From Mixophyes australis (taxonomy: Eukaryota; Chordata; Amphibia; Anura; Limnodynastidae), in assembly GCA_036250195.1 (NCBI GenBank), contig JAVHZZ010000011.1, positions 52,211,311-52,275,310 on the forward strand: 64,000 nt of DNA, given 5' to 3'. Both the position numbers and the translations under genes were made by a program. Under the pieces are notes generated by a model. It ran no database searches and had not been told where the DNA came from. It worked only from the letters and a program-made list of their open reading frames with translations. This document shows positions 32,639 through 45,059 of this stretch, piece by piece (position 1 is the stretch's first letter; every line of letters starts with the position of its first letter).

Positions 32639-34996
32639 GGCATGATTCTGGATTCAAACTCATGATGCTGCTGTTGTTGTTCATTTGTCTAACCATTAAG
32701 GCATACTTCAGATTGAAACACCCATACAACACAGCACAGGAACTATTGGCAAAGTAAAGTGTTAGTGAGCATACTTAAATGAACAATTGCACACACCTTT
32801 TTAGTAACAGACATCAAGAATCATGTTTTGTTTTATAAAAATTAAAATAAGAAATTCTATGCTAATGCATATCAGAATAATTCACAATCAGAAACAAATG
32901 CAAACATTTTGTAATCTGTATAAAAGGAAACTACAGATTTCTGTAACCACCGTTGCATAGACCCAGCATCAAATCTCGTCATCTGACACCATAGAGGGCC
33001 ATACACCTGAATATACTTGTCTCATTATAATCCTCTATAAGAGACTGTTTCATGCACACTTGAAGTTGGTTAGGACTCTATAGTGTGTTTTTCTGGTGTG
33101 GCTTTGTATAGTGGTATTTTTATTTGTATTAAGAGTTATATTTTAGTTTACTCTTTTATAGACACTTTAATTATTTGTGTTTGTTAGATATTTTATGTTA
33201 CACAATAACAGTGGATATCTATTTTCATATGTAATGTGCATTTTTATGTGTGCGTTGTTTGACTTATAAATTTAAAACAAAATTTATTTTAAGTTTTGCT
33301 GGGGGAGGGAGGAGTGTTGTGAAGATTTTCAATCTAATATCTATTCAGATAATTCTTATGTGTTTTGCACGTTTCCATGTTTCATGTTAATCCAACAGAT
33401 CCCCAGCACTCCTGAAACTGTGAAGACAGGCCACTTTAGGGCCAACCCTGATTTGCAAGGTAAAATCTTTTTCGAATATGGTTTATATCACACTTTCAAA
33501 ATTCTCTGACATCCTAATAATACAATTGTTTGTTGATGAAAGTAAAGGCCTGTTTCATTTTTAAAAACATATACAAATGCATGCACCAGATAGTTTGGAC
33601 TTAATCAAATGTTTACCTTTGAAATCGTGCTGTAAGGGCTGCCTCTACCCCTGCTGAGATTGTCAGATGTGCCTTTTATAACCATAGCACTTTGAAAAAT
33701 AATGATGAAGCTGAACTGTTAGTTTTGCTTAGAATAGACCAATCTAAAGGCTTTCATTGATGTACTACCAGGCCTTAGCTGGGACATGTCTGCCTCATCA
33801 GAAAAATATTCAGTCATCTAGGAGGTTTTGCAAGGTTCATTTCATACCGAAGGATCAAGACTTGGAGGAGTTGTCTTTTACAGCATGTAAGTATCTAGTT
33901 AACAATGTTATTCCTTTTAGGTTATTGGGGGACCTGTGTTACAGTTACAGCAAGAAATAGTAAATATTATTGCTGAAAAGTACAGGTGTGTACAAAGTAC
34001 AGAGTCAATGAATATTTTTAAGCTAATGGCCTAAGGTTGATTTTTAGTTTTTCTTATATGCTAAAAAGAGAAAGAAGACAGGCATAATGGGTTCCGGCAT
34101 GACCTGCCTTGCAACACTTATTATCAATGGGATTAAACCAACATGCATGTGTTTATATTTTTTAATTTAAAAACGAGTTTGGTTTTTCAGTATTTTTAAT
34201 TCTTGTGTTTCATTTGATTACTGTAATTGTGCTTATAAATAAATATTAATATTTTATTTTTGCAATACTCATTCTCCTGTAACTCTGCTGATTTGGACAA
34301 TGTTGAACACCCTCTTCTCCTACATATTCTTGACTCCATTGTCCATCAAGACACAGTTCTCTCCTGGGTCACTTGCTCCCTCTCTAACTGCTCCTGTAGT
34401 GTACCCACTTCGGGCACATTCTCCCTTCAACTCTCACTCTCTATTGAGGTCTCCCAAGGCTCCTTTTTTGCTAAATGGTGTACTTTAATATTGTATATCT
34501 CTAGTATTGGGGTACTAATTTGGTCATTTGGCCTCCAATACCACCTCTACGCTGAGGAAACCCAAATGAACATTGCTTTCCCTGACCTATCTTTTGAAAA
34601 CCACTGTCTTTCTGCATTGTCCTCATTGATGTAAATAACACCAACTATACCCTCTGTATTGCATAAAATGTAATTTGTCTTTAAACTTGTGATGAGGATA
34701 GGAGGAGCAGATTCCTGAGGAAAATTATGGCCCAAAAAATGTTACTTTGAATCTTATCAAAACGATATCGCCAAGTTGTGTTTAAAATTACAGACACATA
34801 TTTTAAACCATAAGAAATTTATTGTATGCTTTCTCTGGTAGTTACCTCAAAATGATTCACTTTATTTTTACACTTACATTTACAACTCAGCTTTGTCAAA
34901 AATGAACACAAAATCTAGTGTCTGAAATTGCGAATAGCAGAGTACTATTTCCATTGGACCGCTCCCTGTGTGCTAGGATACGAGGAATGAATGACA
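32639..34996 (+). repeat. Tandem duplication, unit 2 (2358 bp)
   Basis: Copy of 30281-32638, including tRNA-like module 3 (32640-32710), the 61-base exon (33399-33459) and the L2 RT fragment (34293-34633). After 34996 the sequence continues into the Myb-like exon, as in copy A. Confidence 0.9.
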
Positions 34997-35112
34997 AGCT
35001 GATAATTTGTGAAGAAGTCCGCGAGTGACGTAAGCAAGCCCATACCTGCTTTAAGAACCAATCACATAGTTGATTACTTGAAGAATACTTTAATATTTTT
35101 GGTCGAAACAAA

Positions 35113-36240
35113 ATGAGGTCTGCTAGTTTTGTGCGTAGGGAGCTGCGTGCATTGGCAGAGGGCATGGATACCATACCCAGTGGTAGATATATTTCAAATG
35201 AAATGAAGTTTCAGGCTTGCAGAATGAAGATACAAAATATGATAAGGGAAGGCGCAATGGGGTAGGTTTATGAAGGGGGAAAAAGAAGCAAAAAAGCTGT
35301 GCCAGTAAAGTAAAATATGCAACCTACACAATAGTGTCCTACTATAAAGTGAAAATATGAAAACAATGAATTTATGAATAAACAGTATACATATACTGAA
35401 TGCAGATAATCAATGCAAGTTTAAAACAAGCAGAATATCATGTATGCTTTAAATACTAATAACTGGATGAATTGTCCAAATCCTCCAGAATAGTGTGTTC
35501 CTAGAAATCTCCTAGTCTCTCCATGTTGGCTCATGTAAAAAGAGAAAGTAGAGAGACAAGAGCGACAAAAAAGCTTTAACATTTATTCCGTTAGACAATT
35601 AAAATAAACTTACATTTCATAAGTGTACCAGTGCAAATAAAGGTTTCTTTTTCCAATTCAATGTGTACGCTGATATCTCGGGGTTAGATGTTCACTATCC
35701 CCTCGCAGCTTGTTCATTGTCTATGGCATACATGATATTCTGTTTGTTTTATACTTGCATTGATTATCTGCATTCAGTATATGTATACTGTTAATTCATA
35801 AATTCATTGTTTTCATATTTTCACTTTATAGTAGGACACTATTGTGTAGTTTGCTTATTTTACATTACTGGCACATTTTTGTGCTCCTTTACCCCCTCTA
35901 TAACCCTACCCCATTGCGCCTTCCCTTATCAATTTTTGTATCTATATGTATGTGGGGGATCATTAGGCAACCCCGAGGGTTTAACAGCTGCATCTATATC
36001 CCCTCTCCTGTTTCTAGAGAAGCGCAGGACAAGCATTATAATCTTTTCTATATAGGCTTACAGAATGGTCCGCTCATTCATCTGGCTGCGATTCCACCGC
36101 CGCAGGGTTGGTGAACTCAGGGTTGACAGAAACCTCCCGTGGAGCAGAAGGGCAGCGAAGGTGGAGTCATTTACGGTGGAGCAAACCACAGCTCTTGGAG
36201 GGGCTCAGGGAAGAGATCAGGAGACGTGAGTTATCTAATA
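35113..36240 (+). pseudogene. Myb/SANT-like exon of copy B, interrupted by a foldback element
   Basis: The ATG at 35113 opens MRSASFVRRELRALAEGMDT, then IPSGRYISNEMKFQACRM, before the insertion at 35227. After it, the frame resumes with VRSFIWLRFHRRRVGEL and, in another frame, RRWSHLRWSKPQLLEGL then REEIRR, ending near a donor-like GAGTTATC/GTGAGT at 36225. It aligns with the copy A block RRWSDLRRCQPQVLAEL. The predicted role is DNA binding for the transposon (inference); it is broken here by the insertion and a frameshift. Confidence 0.45.
35227..36053. mobile_element. Foldback insertion with ~220-bp arms and 14-bp TSD
   Basis: Left arm 35229-35447 and right arm 35726-35943 are imperfect reverse complements over about 220 bases (for example GGAAGGCGCAATGGGGTAGG near 35247 and its complement near 35908). 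The insertion is flanked by AGGCTTGCAGAATG (35213-35226) and AGGCTTACAGAATG (36054-36067), 13 of 14 identical. The right arm is followed by a further ~110 bp before the TSD. A variable, long TSD is unlike hAT or Harbinger and fits a retroposed or PLE-type insertion. Family unknown. Confidence 0.75.
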
Positions 36241-36460
36241 ATTAAAAAAAACAAAAAAACTTGTTTAATGTTTAAGATAACTTTCAAAGTTTATCGTGGA
36301 CATGCCTACTCCAAATATAAATCTGTCTCCAGATTACAAATTTAACTCCCTCTCAAATGCAACATGCTTTTGGGGCTGATTTTTTATAAATTTTTCTTTT
36401 GTCTTCCCAGTTCATTTTGTAACATTACTGTTGAAGGCCCAATCACCAGACCAATAAGGC

Positions 36461-36530
36461 ATGTTTGGGATTCAAACTCACGAGCCCAATGCTTGGAGGG
36501 AGAAGTGCAAACCACTAAGACAACATGGTA
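36461..36530 (-). other. tRNA-like module 4 (copy B)
   Basis: On the minus strand TTGTCTTAGTGGTTTGCACT is followed by GCTCGTGAGTTTGAATCCC. Both boxes are recognisable. Confidence 0.45.
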
Positions 36531-36975
36531 ATGTTCACTTCCAGACATTTCTTATCTAACTGTGCCACATGAATTATATTGAAAATATTTGTACTGGGGA
36601 ATTTTGGGGACACCACTCACAGTTGCCCTATGCTGATTAAACCTTATTACAAGTCCTTACCCAAATGCCTCCTGTAATATTTCCCCCTAATCTGTGGCTA
36701 TTTAGAATCTAAAATTATTTCTCCGGAACAATATAGTATTAATACTTGTTATTACATTTTAAAAATGTCCCCTAAGCCAAATCAAAGATTTGTTACAGGC
36801 CATCTGAAAGTGTGTCTCTAATTTTGTTGTTTTTTGTTTAAAGACTCTAATTATCTCTGTTTCTAAATGCATGTTTCACAATGTCAACTCACATTATTAT
36901 ATGAGTATATGTAGGTAACTTTGAAACAGGGAGAACATATTTAAATAAATTAATGTGTTGTACTTATTCCAACAG

Positions 36976-37029
36976 GCAGTCAGAGGCATGGTGCCCCAGC
37001 GGACAGGGTTGAGAAGGAGGAGAAGGAGA
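36976..37029 (+). pseudogene. Start of the acidic exon, copy B
   Basis: TATTCCAACAG acceptor, then SQRHGAPADRVEKEEKET, cut by the CR1 insertion. It is the counterpart of 14354 in copy A. Confidence 0.4.
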
Positions 37030-37030
37030 C

Positions 37031-39138
37031 ATACATAGTAACATAGTAACATAGTTGATGAGGCTGAAAAAAGACACCAGTCCATCAAGTTCAACCTATT
37101 TTGGATCTCCTGCGATCCCTCACTTATATTTGAAATTGATCCAGAGTAAGCAACCGCCAAACTGTTTCAATTGTGAAAATCCCCCCAGACCCAATATTGC
37201 AGTCCTATTTTTACCCTATATCCACTACTATCTTCATTTTAATTAACGGTCGTATCCCTGGATACACTTTTTCACAAAAAATTGTCTAACCCTTTCTTAA
37301 ACATATCTATGCAATCTGCGATCACAACCTTCCCTGGCAGTGAATTCCATATCTTGACTGCCCTTACTGTAAAGAACCCCTTCTTTTGCTGGTTGTGAAA
37401 TGTCCTCTCCTATAACCTTAGGGGGTGACCGCGTGTCCTGGGTATAGTCCTTAGGGTAAAAATTTCCCATTAAAGTTCTCTGTATTTAATCTTAATGTAT
37501 TTGTACATAGTAATCATATATTCTCTTAGACGCCTCTTTTCTAAAGTAAACATGCCTAAACTGGTTAACCATTCCTCAGAACTTAATGACTCCATACCCT
37601 TTATCAATATTGTCACCATTCTCTGAACCCTTTCTAGTTCCAAATTATCTTTTTTATAGAGTGGTGCCTAAAACTATACTGCATATTCAAGATGAGGTCT
37701 TGTTAATGATTTATACAGTTGCAAAATTACACTATCTTCACTTGCATATTTACCCCTTGTTATGCATGCCAATACTTTATTTGCCCTTGCAGCTGCTGCT
37801 TGATATTGAGCACAATGGGTAAGTCTACTTTCTACGAGCACTCCCAAATCTTGTTCCATTATAGATTCTCCTAAATTAATTTCACTTAATTTATAGATTG
37901 CGTTATAGGTTGTGTTTTCGATCCCTAAATGCATAACCTTACATTTATCTATGTTAAACCTCATATTCCATTTGGCCGCCCAATCCTCCAGTTTATTTAA
38001 GTCCCTCTGTAGATACATATTGCGCTGATTTTATTACCTTACAGAGTTTAGTGTTATCTGCAAAAATATAAACTTTACTCTCTAAACCATCACCAAGGTC
38101 ATTAATAAATATATTAAAAAGGAGTGGTTCCAGCACGGAACCTTGAGGTACTCCACTTAAAACTTTTGACCAATTAGAAAATGTTCCATTTATCACAACT
38201 CTCTGCTTCCTATTCTCTAATCAGTTTTCGATCCAAGTGCAAATGTTGTTTCCTAGACCCAGTTCCCTTATTTTTTAAACCAACCTCTTGTGTGGCATAG
38301 TATCAAAGGTCTTTGCAAAATCTAAGTAGACCACATCTACTGTGATGCCCTGGTCTAAGTTCCCAATAACTTCCTCATAGAAACTAATTGGATTAGTTTG
38401 AGATGATCTATTCCTCAGAAATCCATGCCGATTCCCCCTAATAATCTTATGGCTCACCCAATAATCCTGAATACTATCCCTTAATATACCTTCCAGTAGT
38501 TTGCCCACTATTGATGTAAGGTTTACAGGTCTATAATTCCCTGGTTGTGATCTCGTCTCCTTTTTAAACAACGGCACCACATCTGCTATTTGCCAATCCC
38601 TTGGTACTGAGCTTGATGAGATTGAATCTATGAAAATTAAGAATAGCGGTCTAGCTATTTCTGAATTTAGCTCTGTAAGAACCCTTGAGTGTATGCCATC
38701 TGGAGCTGGAGCTTTATTTATCTTAATATTCTTCAGTCGCCTTTGCACTTCTTCCTCTGTCAACCAAGTATTAATTAATGGTACGGTTTCATTTCCATTT
38801 TTATGTATTATTCCTACCATTTGTTCCTCTCTACTAAATACTGAAGAAATGAAAGTGTTGAATACCTCTGTTCTTTCCTTAGTATCATTTATGAATTCAC
38901 CCATCTCACTTCTTAGGGGTCCTATATTATCTTTTTTAATCCTTTTGCCATTTATATACTTAAAAACGTTTTGGGGTTTGTCTTACTTTCTTTTGTAGCT
39001 TGTTTTTCATTTTCTAATTTATCCAATCTAATTTCCTTTTTGCATGCTTTATTATATTCCTTGTACCTAGGGAAGGACTTCTCAGACCCTTCAGACTTAA
39101 ACAATTTAAATGCACACTTCTTATTTTGCATTTCTGGG
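37031..39138 (-). pseudogene. CR1-type LINE, 5' truncated
   Basis: Minus strand. The N-terminal side has CAFKLFKSEGSEKSFPRYKE (39120), then the linker before the RT. The RT frame (38904-38275) reads MGEFINDTKERTEVFNTFIS, INKAPAPDGIHSRVLTELN, RPVNLTSIVGKLLEGILRD and VDVVYLDFAKTFDTMPHKRL with the first catalytic Asp. The next frame holds VLSGVPQGSVLEPLLFNIFI and KVYIFADNTKLCK, where FADDTK has become FADNTK. The thumb follows (LEDWAAKWNMRFNIDKCKVM ... LEYAV, 38018-37674). The 3' end is at 37031 with the TATGTTACTATGT-type tail. Frameshifts and the lost Asp make it inactive. Confidence 0.85.
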
Positions 39139-40139
39139 TTAACCCTTATAAATAACTGTAAGTTCTCTCTGTTCACGACACCTCTCCTTTTTAAGAGATG
39201 ACATGGGGATTGACTGACAGGTCATTTCCCAGGCCAACTCCCACAGATTTCCCTTGGTTCCACTAGGATAGTTGTTAGTTCGGTCTCACTCGGGTCTCTG
39301 GTGAGAAGGGTTAAGAAGGGGTTAAATACCTCATTTGGCTGGAACTTCTGATCCTTCTATAGCTGTAGGCTGACCTCTGCATTCATAGCTACACTCTCTG
39401 TGCCTCTCACTGACTGCGTCTCTTTGTGGGTGCTGCCTGAGAGAACACCTCTCTCCAAAAAAAACTCCTGTAAGGGGGAACCCCTTAATTCTGGCACAGC
39501 CGAATACCTACTTCCACTCTGCCCTGTTTCCCAGTTACAAAATTCCCTGTCAGTGGGACACACTTTACGATTCTTATCTGGGGGGCTACTGAACAGGGCA
39601 CTCCCCTTCCCCTTGGACTTATCTATTTGGGGTGAAGAGTAACAGGGAGTGAGGGCCTTTCATCTACCTCCTCTAAGCGGTTAGACGACTGACTAGGAGA
39701 GGGTGGGCTAGCAACTGACCTCCCTGTCTCCATAGAAAATTCAGGTTAATGTACAAAACTCATATGGAGATCTGAGTGGTGAAATTTTGAACTACAGGTC
39801 CCAGCAACAATGTAAGAACTGCCCTCACTCACTATTTCCCGTTGGTCAAGTCTATGTTGTCTCCCCTACATTCTCAATACCTCTTGGTATGGCTGGTTCA
39901 GGCACAGAACACAGTTTCACTCTGCCCTCCCTCCCATTTACCTTGTATCCTATCTTCTAAGCATATTCACTGGGTAGAAACATTGCCTTTCTCTAACACA
40001 ACAGAAGTAATCACATTGTCATCTCTCCCATTTCTAGCAAGCATCTTATCTACACCTATATCAATACCAATATTTGCAATAACCGTGTCTCCTGTCCCTG
40101 CCTCAGGAGAAGATGTCAGTGGAAGAACATGTGTAGATT

Positions 40140-40566
40140 CTAATGCAATACTACTTTTGGCATAAGCATCATTACACACATCAGATACAATACGACATTC
40201 CCTTTCCCTGTCACTTTCTGGTATCTGGGAAAAAAAATGTGGTTACTCTCGGTAGATTTTGACATGGTAAGAGGTGTGGCATTTACATCATCATTGGAAA
40301 CATACTGAGACAGCATCCTTCCCAAATCTGTCCCCAGTAACACATTTGCAGGAATAATATCCGACACCTCTACATCTCTAAGACCTCTTCCAGCACCCCA
40401 ATCCAAGTAAAACTTGGCCACAGATACAGTAAGGTGAATTCCACCCACCCTTTGTACAGAAATACACTTTCCTGGAATGAAGTCCTCTAACCCTACCAGT
40501 TCTGAATGCACTAGCGAAACATCCACACCAGTGTCTTTTAAACCCCACAGTTACCTTGTCACCCAC
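40140..40566 (-). pseudogene. Retropepsin of the gypsy remnant
   Basis: The catalytic motif LKDTGVDVSLVHSELVG is read near 40540. VGGIHLTVSVAKFYLDWG and the C-terminal VSDIIPANVLLGTDLGRML (the ILGxD-like block of aspartic proteases) follow. The active Asp is retained, but the frame changes between the DTG motif and the rest. It would process Gag-Pol. Confidence 0.7.
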
Positions 40567-40654
40567 AGTGACTGCTTGTAGGTTGCCCTTTCGGCCCCCT
40601 TGTGGTCTAGCAACTCACAGGACAGCTGGATAAGATTGCAGGGAAAGTACTACC

Positions 40655-41970
40655 CTAGAGGAGGGTAAAGTGGTCTTCTTTTCTGGATAGGTGGTACTGA
40701 TGTGTCCCACCTGGTTGCACACAAAACATCAGTGGGAGTCTCCTAAAACAGGCTCTGCCCCAACCCTCCCAAAAGGTGTAGAAACAGTGGGTGATGGTGT
40801 TGAGGGGGGTGGCATTAATACTTCTGCGCCGTCCCCCTTTCCAGGCAGACTGCCCTGGCGCAAAAGTCCATCTTTTAGCTACAGGTGCCCGGGTGACAGT
40901 ATACTTGTCAGCCAGTCTAGCTGCTTCCGCAGATGATTCAGGGTCCCGATCCACTACCAATTCCTTCACATGAGCTAGGCACAAAGTGAGAAACTGCTCC
41001 TTAATCATCACCTCTTTCAGAGCATCAAAGGTGGTGATCTTTAACCCTCCAATCCACTGTTTGAAAGAAGCAGACAGTTGGGCCAAGTCCTGAATAAGTG
41101 TCAGAGGCACTCCGTTTTAAATCTCGGAATTTCTGTCTGTGTGCCTCCGGCGTGATATTAAAATGCTGCAACAGGGCACTTTTGATAGCCTTATAATCTC
41201 CGTCCATCTTAGGTGGAAGATCTGCAAAGGCCTCTAATGCTTTCCCTCTCAAACCAGGGGTTAAATACTGTGCCCACTGATATATGTGCAGTCCATACTG
41301 TCGGCATGTCTTTTAAAATCCTATCAAAATAGCATCCAAATCCCCATCTTTTCCAATACAGCGAAATTCTCTTAACGGGCTCTGCTGATACCAGCCTCTC
41401 TGGCTTATGGATGGCGTTGGAGCTTGGCAAGCTCCAGCTGGTATCTCCTCTCTGCCTCTCGCTCAGCAGATTTTCTTTCTGCCTGGCGCTCTGCCTGGTG
41501 CTCCGCTGCCTCCATAGCAGCATGACTCACCTCTGCCTGGCGCTCTCTGCAGTTTCCTTCTTCTGCAACTGCTGTATAAGCTATATTTTAGTTGTAATGT
41601 CCGCTGGGCCAAAAGGACAGTTTGAAAATAAGGGTCCATAGCAGTGTCCACACATAAGCTATTAGAATCATCCGAAATTAACAGTCCACGGTTTTAGAGC
41701 AATATCCACAGTCAGGTCCGCTTCTGAATCCTGGCTGTGCCGTTCCTGGAACACATCTACGACTTGGTACTGATCTCTCTGCATGAGAGCTTCAATCAAT
41801 TGTTCCTTGCTTTTGCCACCAGTCCTCAAATTGTGAAATTAGCGCCTCTTTTGTCATGCATTTATATGCCGCAGTCAACTCCTCAGTTACGTTGCAAAAT
41901 AAAAGATAGGAAAGAAAAAACAAAGAGAGAGAAGGCACCTGCTTTGCATGTATGTCTTCAAAAAGAATAA
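40655..41970 (-). pseudogene. Gag of the gypsy remnant (SCAN-like capsid and zinc knuckle)
   Basis: The start region gives MTKEALISQFEDWWQKQG (about 41850), with SKEQLIEALMQRDQ in a neighbouring frame. Capsid motifs follow: GKALEAFADLPPKMDGDYKA, HFNITPEAHRQKFRDLKRSA (41252-41025), then ASFKQWIGGLKITTFDALKE and AARLADKYTVTRAP (41110 onward), the SCAN/Gag capsid pattern. A zinc knuckle at about 40725 reads CFVCNQVGHISTTY, where the last Cys is Tyr. Multiple frameshifts are present. Confidence 0.7.
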
Positions 41971-42103
41971 TAAGCCCTGAGTTTTGTAAAACTATTGTAT
42001 TCCTCTCAAGGTTACAATCAGTCTATAAGTGCAAGGGTTAATTGCTTAAACCATGCACTTAACTTTCTAAGAAGTAAATAATCCCAATGCTATGCCACAT
42101 ATT

Positions 42104-43369
42104 TGTCACAAACACGCTCCCAGCTGCTGTGACTTTGGGGTGTTTGCTGTATGAGGTCACACACAATTCCAGCCCGCAGTCTCTCTATACCTATCATACA
42201 GGTTATAGACATACTGAATCGCCCCCAAACAGCGCTCACACCCCCACCCCCACACACTTCAGGTTTTCCCCCACCTATTGAATATGGGCAATAGGACCCC
42301 CAATATACTGTTCCACATTGGCACACAGTGCTTCTAGCTGCTCACATACTAGCAAGACCCACACCAACGATCAAAGGGTTAACAAGGATGCAACATATTA
42401 AATTATAGATTACAATATACAAAAGTACAGGGCATTCAGATATAAAAAATAATTAATAAACAATAGATTGACATAAAGCATACACAAGCAAAACAGTTTA
42501 AAATAAAAATAATTAGATTCAGAGTATAACTTACATCGAAGTGGTATATTCTAGCCAAGGGAAATTGGCTTGGAAGATGGACAGCTTATCAATGTGAATT
42601 GATTTCCCAAAGTCTGACAATTTGCTGTACCTGGTCTCAGCCTTTTAAAGACACTTTCACACCTATTCCTACCCCCAGGGGGTTGTGGCCTGTGACACTT
42701 TTTTCAATCACCATTTGCATGTTGCCTGATTTACTAACTAATTCTACTATATGACCTAACGTTTCTGTGGAGCATAACACAGATCCAATTTTTTTCATTA
42801 ATAGATTCCCTACGAACTGGTCCATCTTTTGATATCAAACATGCCAGATAGAGTGTAATTGTAGAGCTTATACTTATTTCTTATCTTCTCTGTGGGGCAC
42901 AATTCTGAATTTGACATATGAGTTGTCCTTCATCCTGCTTAGGAGGAATATGTGGTTTATCACTACTTTTATTGATTTTTAGTGGCATATTTTAAAACTG
43001 AATTCTATTTGTTTATATAAAGTATAGCCAAGTTAGCAGATGGGCTCTGTGATCCAGACACCATGCTGAGCGTCCCTAAAAGTCTATTCAGGTGCCAAAC
43101 TCCATCCCAGGCCAGGCCAGGCTATATCTCACAGCAGGGGCTCTTTGAAGCTGCCACAGGTGACACTACTGTTCTCTCACACTTGAGTGTGCAAAGCCAT
43201 AAAATCAGACTTTCTATCTCCACATTTTACACTTCAATAGCTCAATTTTTCAATGGATTCATTTGATATAACATATTTACACTGCAGATATGATGTTAGG
43301 CCTTATCTCCCACAATTATGTGATTGGTTAACCCTTATAAATTACTGTAAGTTCTCTCCGTTCATGACA
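42104..43369 (-). repeat. 5' LTR of the gypsy remnant
   Basis: On the minus strand it starts TGTCATGAACGG and ends GTTTGTGACA, giving the inverted TGTCA/TGACA ends expected of an LTR. The start recurs at 39180. The end point is inferred from the TGACA motif. No clear primer-binding site follows. Confidence 0.5.
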
Positions 43370-44665
43370 GATCTTTGCTCATAGAATATCTTGAAGAGGC
43401 TTCATAATATCTGAAAAATTTGAATCTGGCTACTCGGAATCTACTATTGGGAACAATTGTACTGTGAGTAAAAGAACCGCTGCATAACCGGCATTTGGAT
43501 TGTGGTGAGGAACAAGGAATCGGAGGTCAGCTGTAGCCAGAAGTTTGTTGCACCGCTGGCTACAGACTGTCTGAGCCCCACCTCTCAGTTGCTCCCCTGT
43601 GAAGCGAACTCTGTGATTATATGTACCAGCAGTGGATGAGTTTCTCAGGCAAAGCTAAGTGGAGACATATAGTGTATCCTAATACTGATTGTAATTATTT
43701 GACATTTTCCTCTTCATCCGATTTCTTGTTCATTGTCTATTGGAGCCATAAATTGAAAATACATATGTGGAATGATTTCCCTATAAGTGTATTGTAGGAT
43801 GAGGCAACAGACTTTTATATTTGTTTGTTGATATCTCCCTGTCATTGCACCCAAACCTCCTTTGTAGGTTCAGACTTCTATTACTGTGCCTGAATGGATA
43901 AATAACCACACTGACACAATTAAAATTTGATTAAAAACTCACAGCTAAAACAAAATCACAGTTTAAACAAAAATAGTGTCGGAGAGCAATATGAGTCAGC
44001 TAACAACTAATAGCAAAACTAAACAGTGGAAGGTCAAGTTGCCATTACCCACTGGTCCCATGATATAATCCATTACGATTGGCCAGTGTTAAATCTTATG
44101 TCAGAGTGACTACACCCCATCTGGACTCACAATTGCGTGTCCAAACGAAGCAGGTCCTGAATACAAAAGGAGCATAATTCAGATTACTTTAAAAGGGGCA
44201 GTGACCTGCAGCCAATCAGCCCTACCACTGTATGAATTAGTCGCTGACTGCAATGCTCTCCTGCCTATTGTGCCTCTTCCGTGATAGGGACAAATAGAAT
44301 TGTATAACACAGATAGCAATGCAAGGAAAACAGCTACATTAGCAGGATGGGAGGGAGGTATTTGGTGCAGCAAACAAAGAGACCCAGCAGCCAGGGGGGG
44401 GGGGAAATATATAGGGAAACCTAAGACCCTTTTTGTGGATCTTTTTGGCTGGGAATGCACAAACACATGAGTTTAAGTGTGTTTGGCTTATGCAGGCCCA
44501 GCGCTCCCATTAGGCAAGGTTAGGCAATTTCTGCTGTACATAAACAAAATTTTTTTTACAGTTGTTTCTGATTGCAAACACATGGTCTAGCATACACTTA
44601 GCCATCATCACTAGTAATAGGCACTTACACTAGACCTATAGCAGGAGCAATAGATATGGCTGAAA
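43370..44665. other. Unassigned sequence
   Basis: No coding motif. A G-run of about 11 lies near 44394-44405. The segment 43370-43700 has a leader-like texture but matches nothing I can name. Confidence 0.3.
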
Positions 44666-44918
44666 AACAAATACCTTAGAGATGACCAGACTTGAATCGG
44701 ACAAAGTCGCATGCGCTAAAGCTTGGCACGCCCTTACTATACATTGCTTACGCCCCTTCCTCACCCTATTCCCTCCCTGAGACCATAGGCTGTAGTAAGT
44801 GTCTTTTGCGATCAATGATGAATTGGAAGTTGTTGTATTCTGGGCATGTGCTTAGTAATTATGCGCTATATATGCAAAAATTCACCACTTATGTTCCTAA
44901 ATGAATTAGGCCCTCTGT
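44666..44918. repeat. Possible small interspersed element
   Basis: Ends with TAAATGAATTAGGCCCTC, reminiscent of the AATGAATCAGGCCC end of the large TIR elements. No matching left terminus or TSD was found. Confidence 0.25.
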
Positions 44919-45059
44919 GTATAAGAAATAATTATCAAGAGAAAGCAAAAAAAACACATATACCCTCATGATTTTTAAACATTTTGAGTACATTTCCATT
45001 TAGTGTATCAAAAGCACACTTCTAAGCTGCAGGTTAACACCTCCTGTGTTTATCTGTAT

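Larger units (their letters stand above)
29406..37029 (+). mobile_element. Large TIR DNA element, copy B (right end missing)
   Basis: Starts with the same GGGCCTGATTCATTAG terminal repeat as copy A and follows it in order: subterminal TTAAGAAGAGTAGG boxes (29630-29690), tRNA-like modules, the 61-base exon, the EELSF segment, L2 RT fragment, Myb-like exon and the start of the acidic exon. It then runs into a CR1 LINE at about 37031 and no right TIR was found. Extra features are a 2358-bp tandem duplication and an 827-bp foldback insertion. It lacks the mosaic block and nested hAT of copy A. Confidence 0.6.
39139..43369 (-). mobile_element. Ty3/gypsy LTR retroelement remnant
   Basis: Minus strand: 5' LTR (43369-42104), gag, protease, then an end at 39180 where the LTR start TGTCGTGAACAGAGAGAACT recurs for about 42 bases and meets the CR1 LINE. 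No RT, RNase H or integrase was found, so pol is deleted after the protease. Confidence 0.65.

Noticed and set aside
39139..39180. Complete 3' LTR of the gypsy remnant
   Set aside because: Only about 42 bases match the 5' LTR start before the CR1 sequence begins, so a full LTR is not present there.
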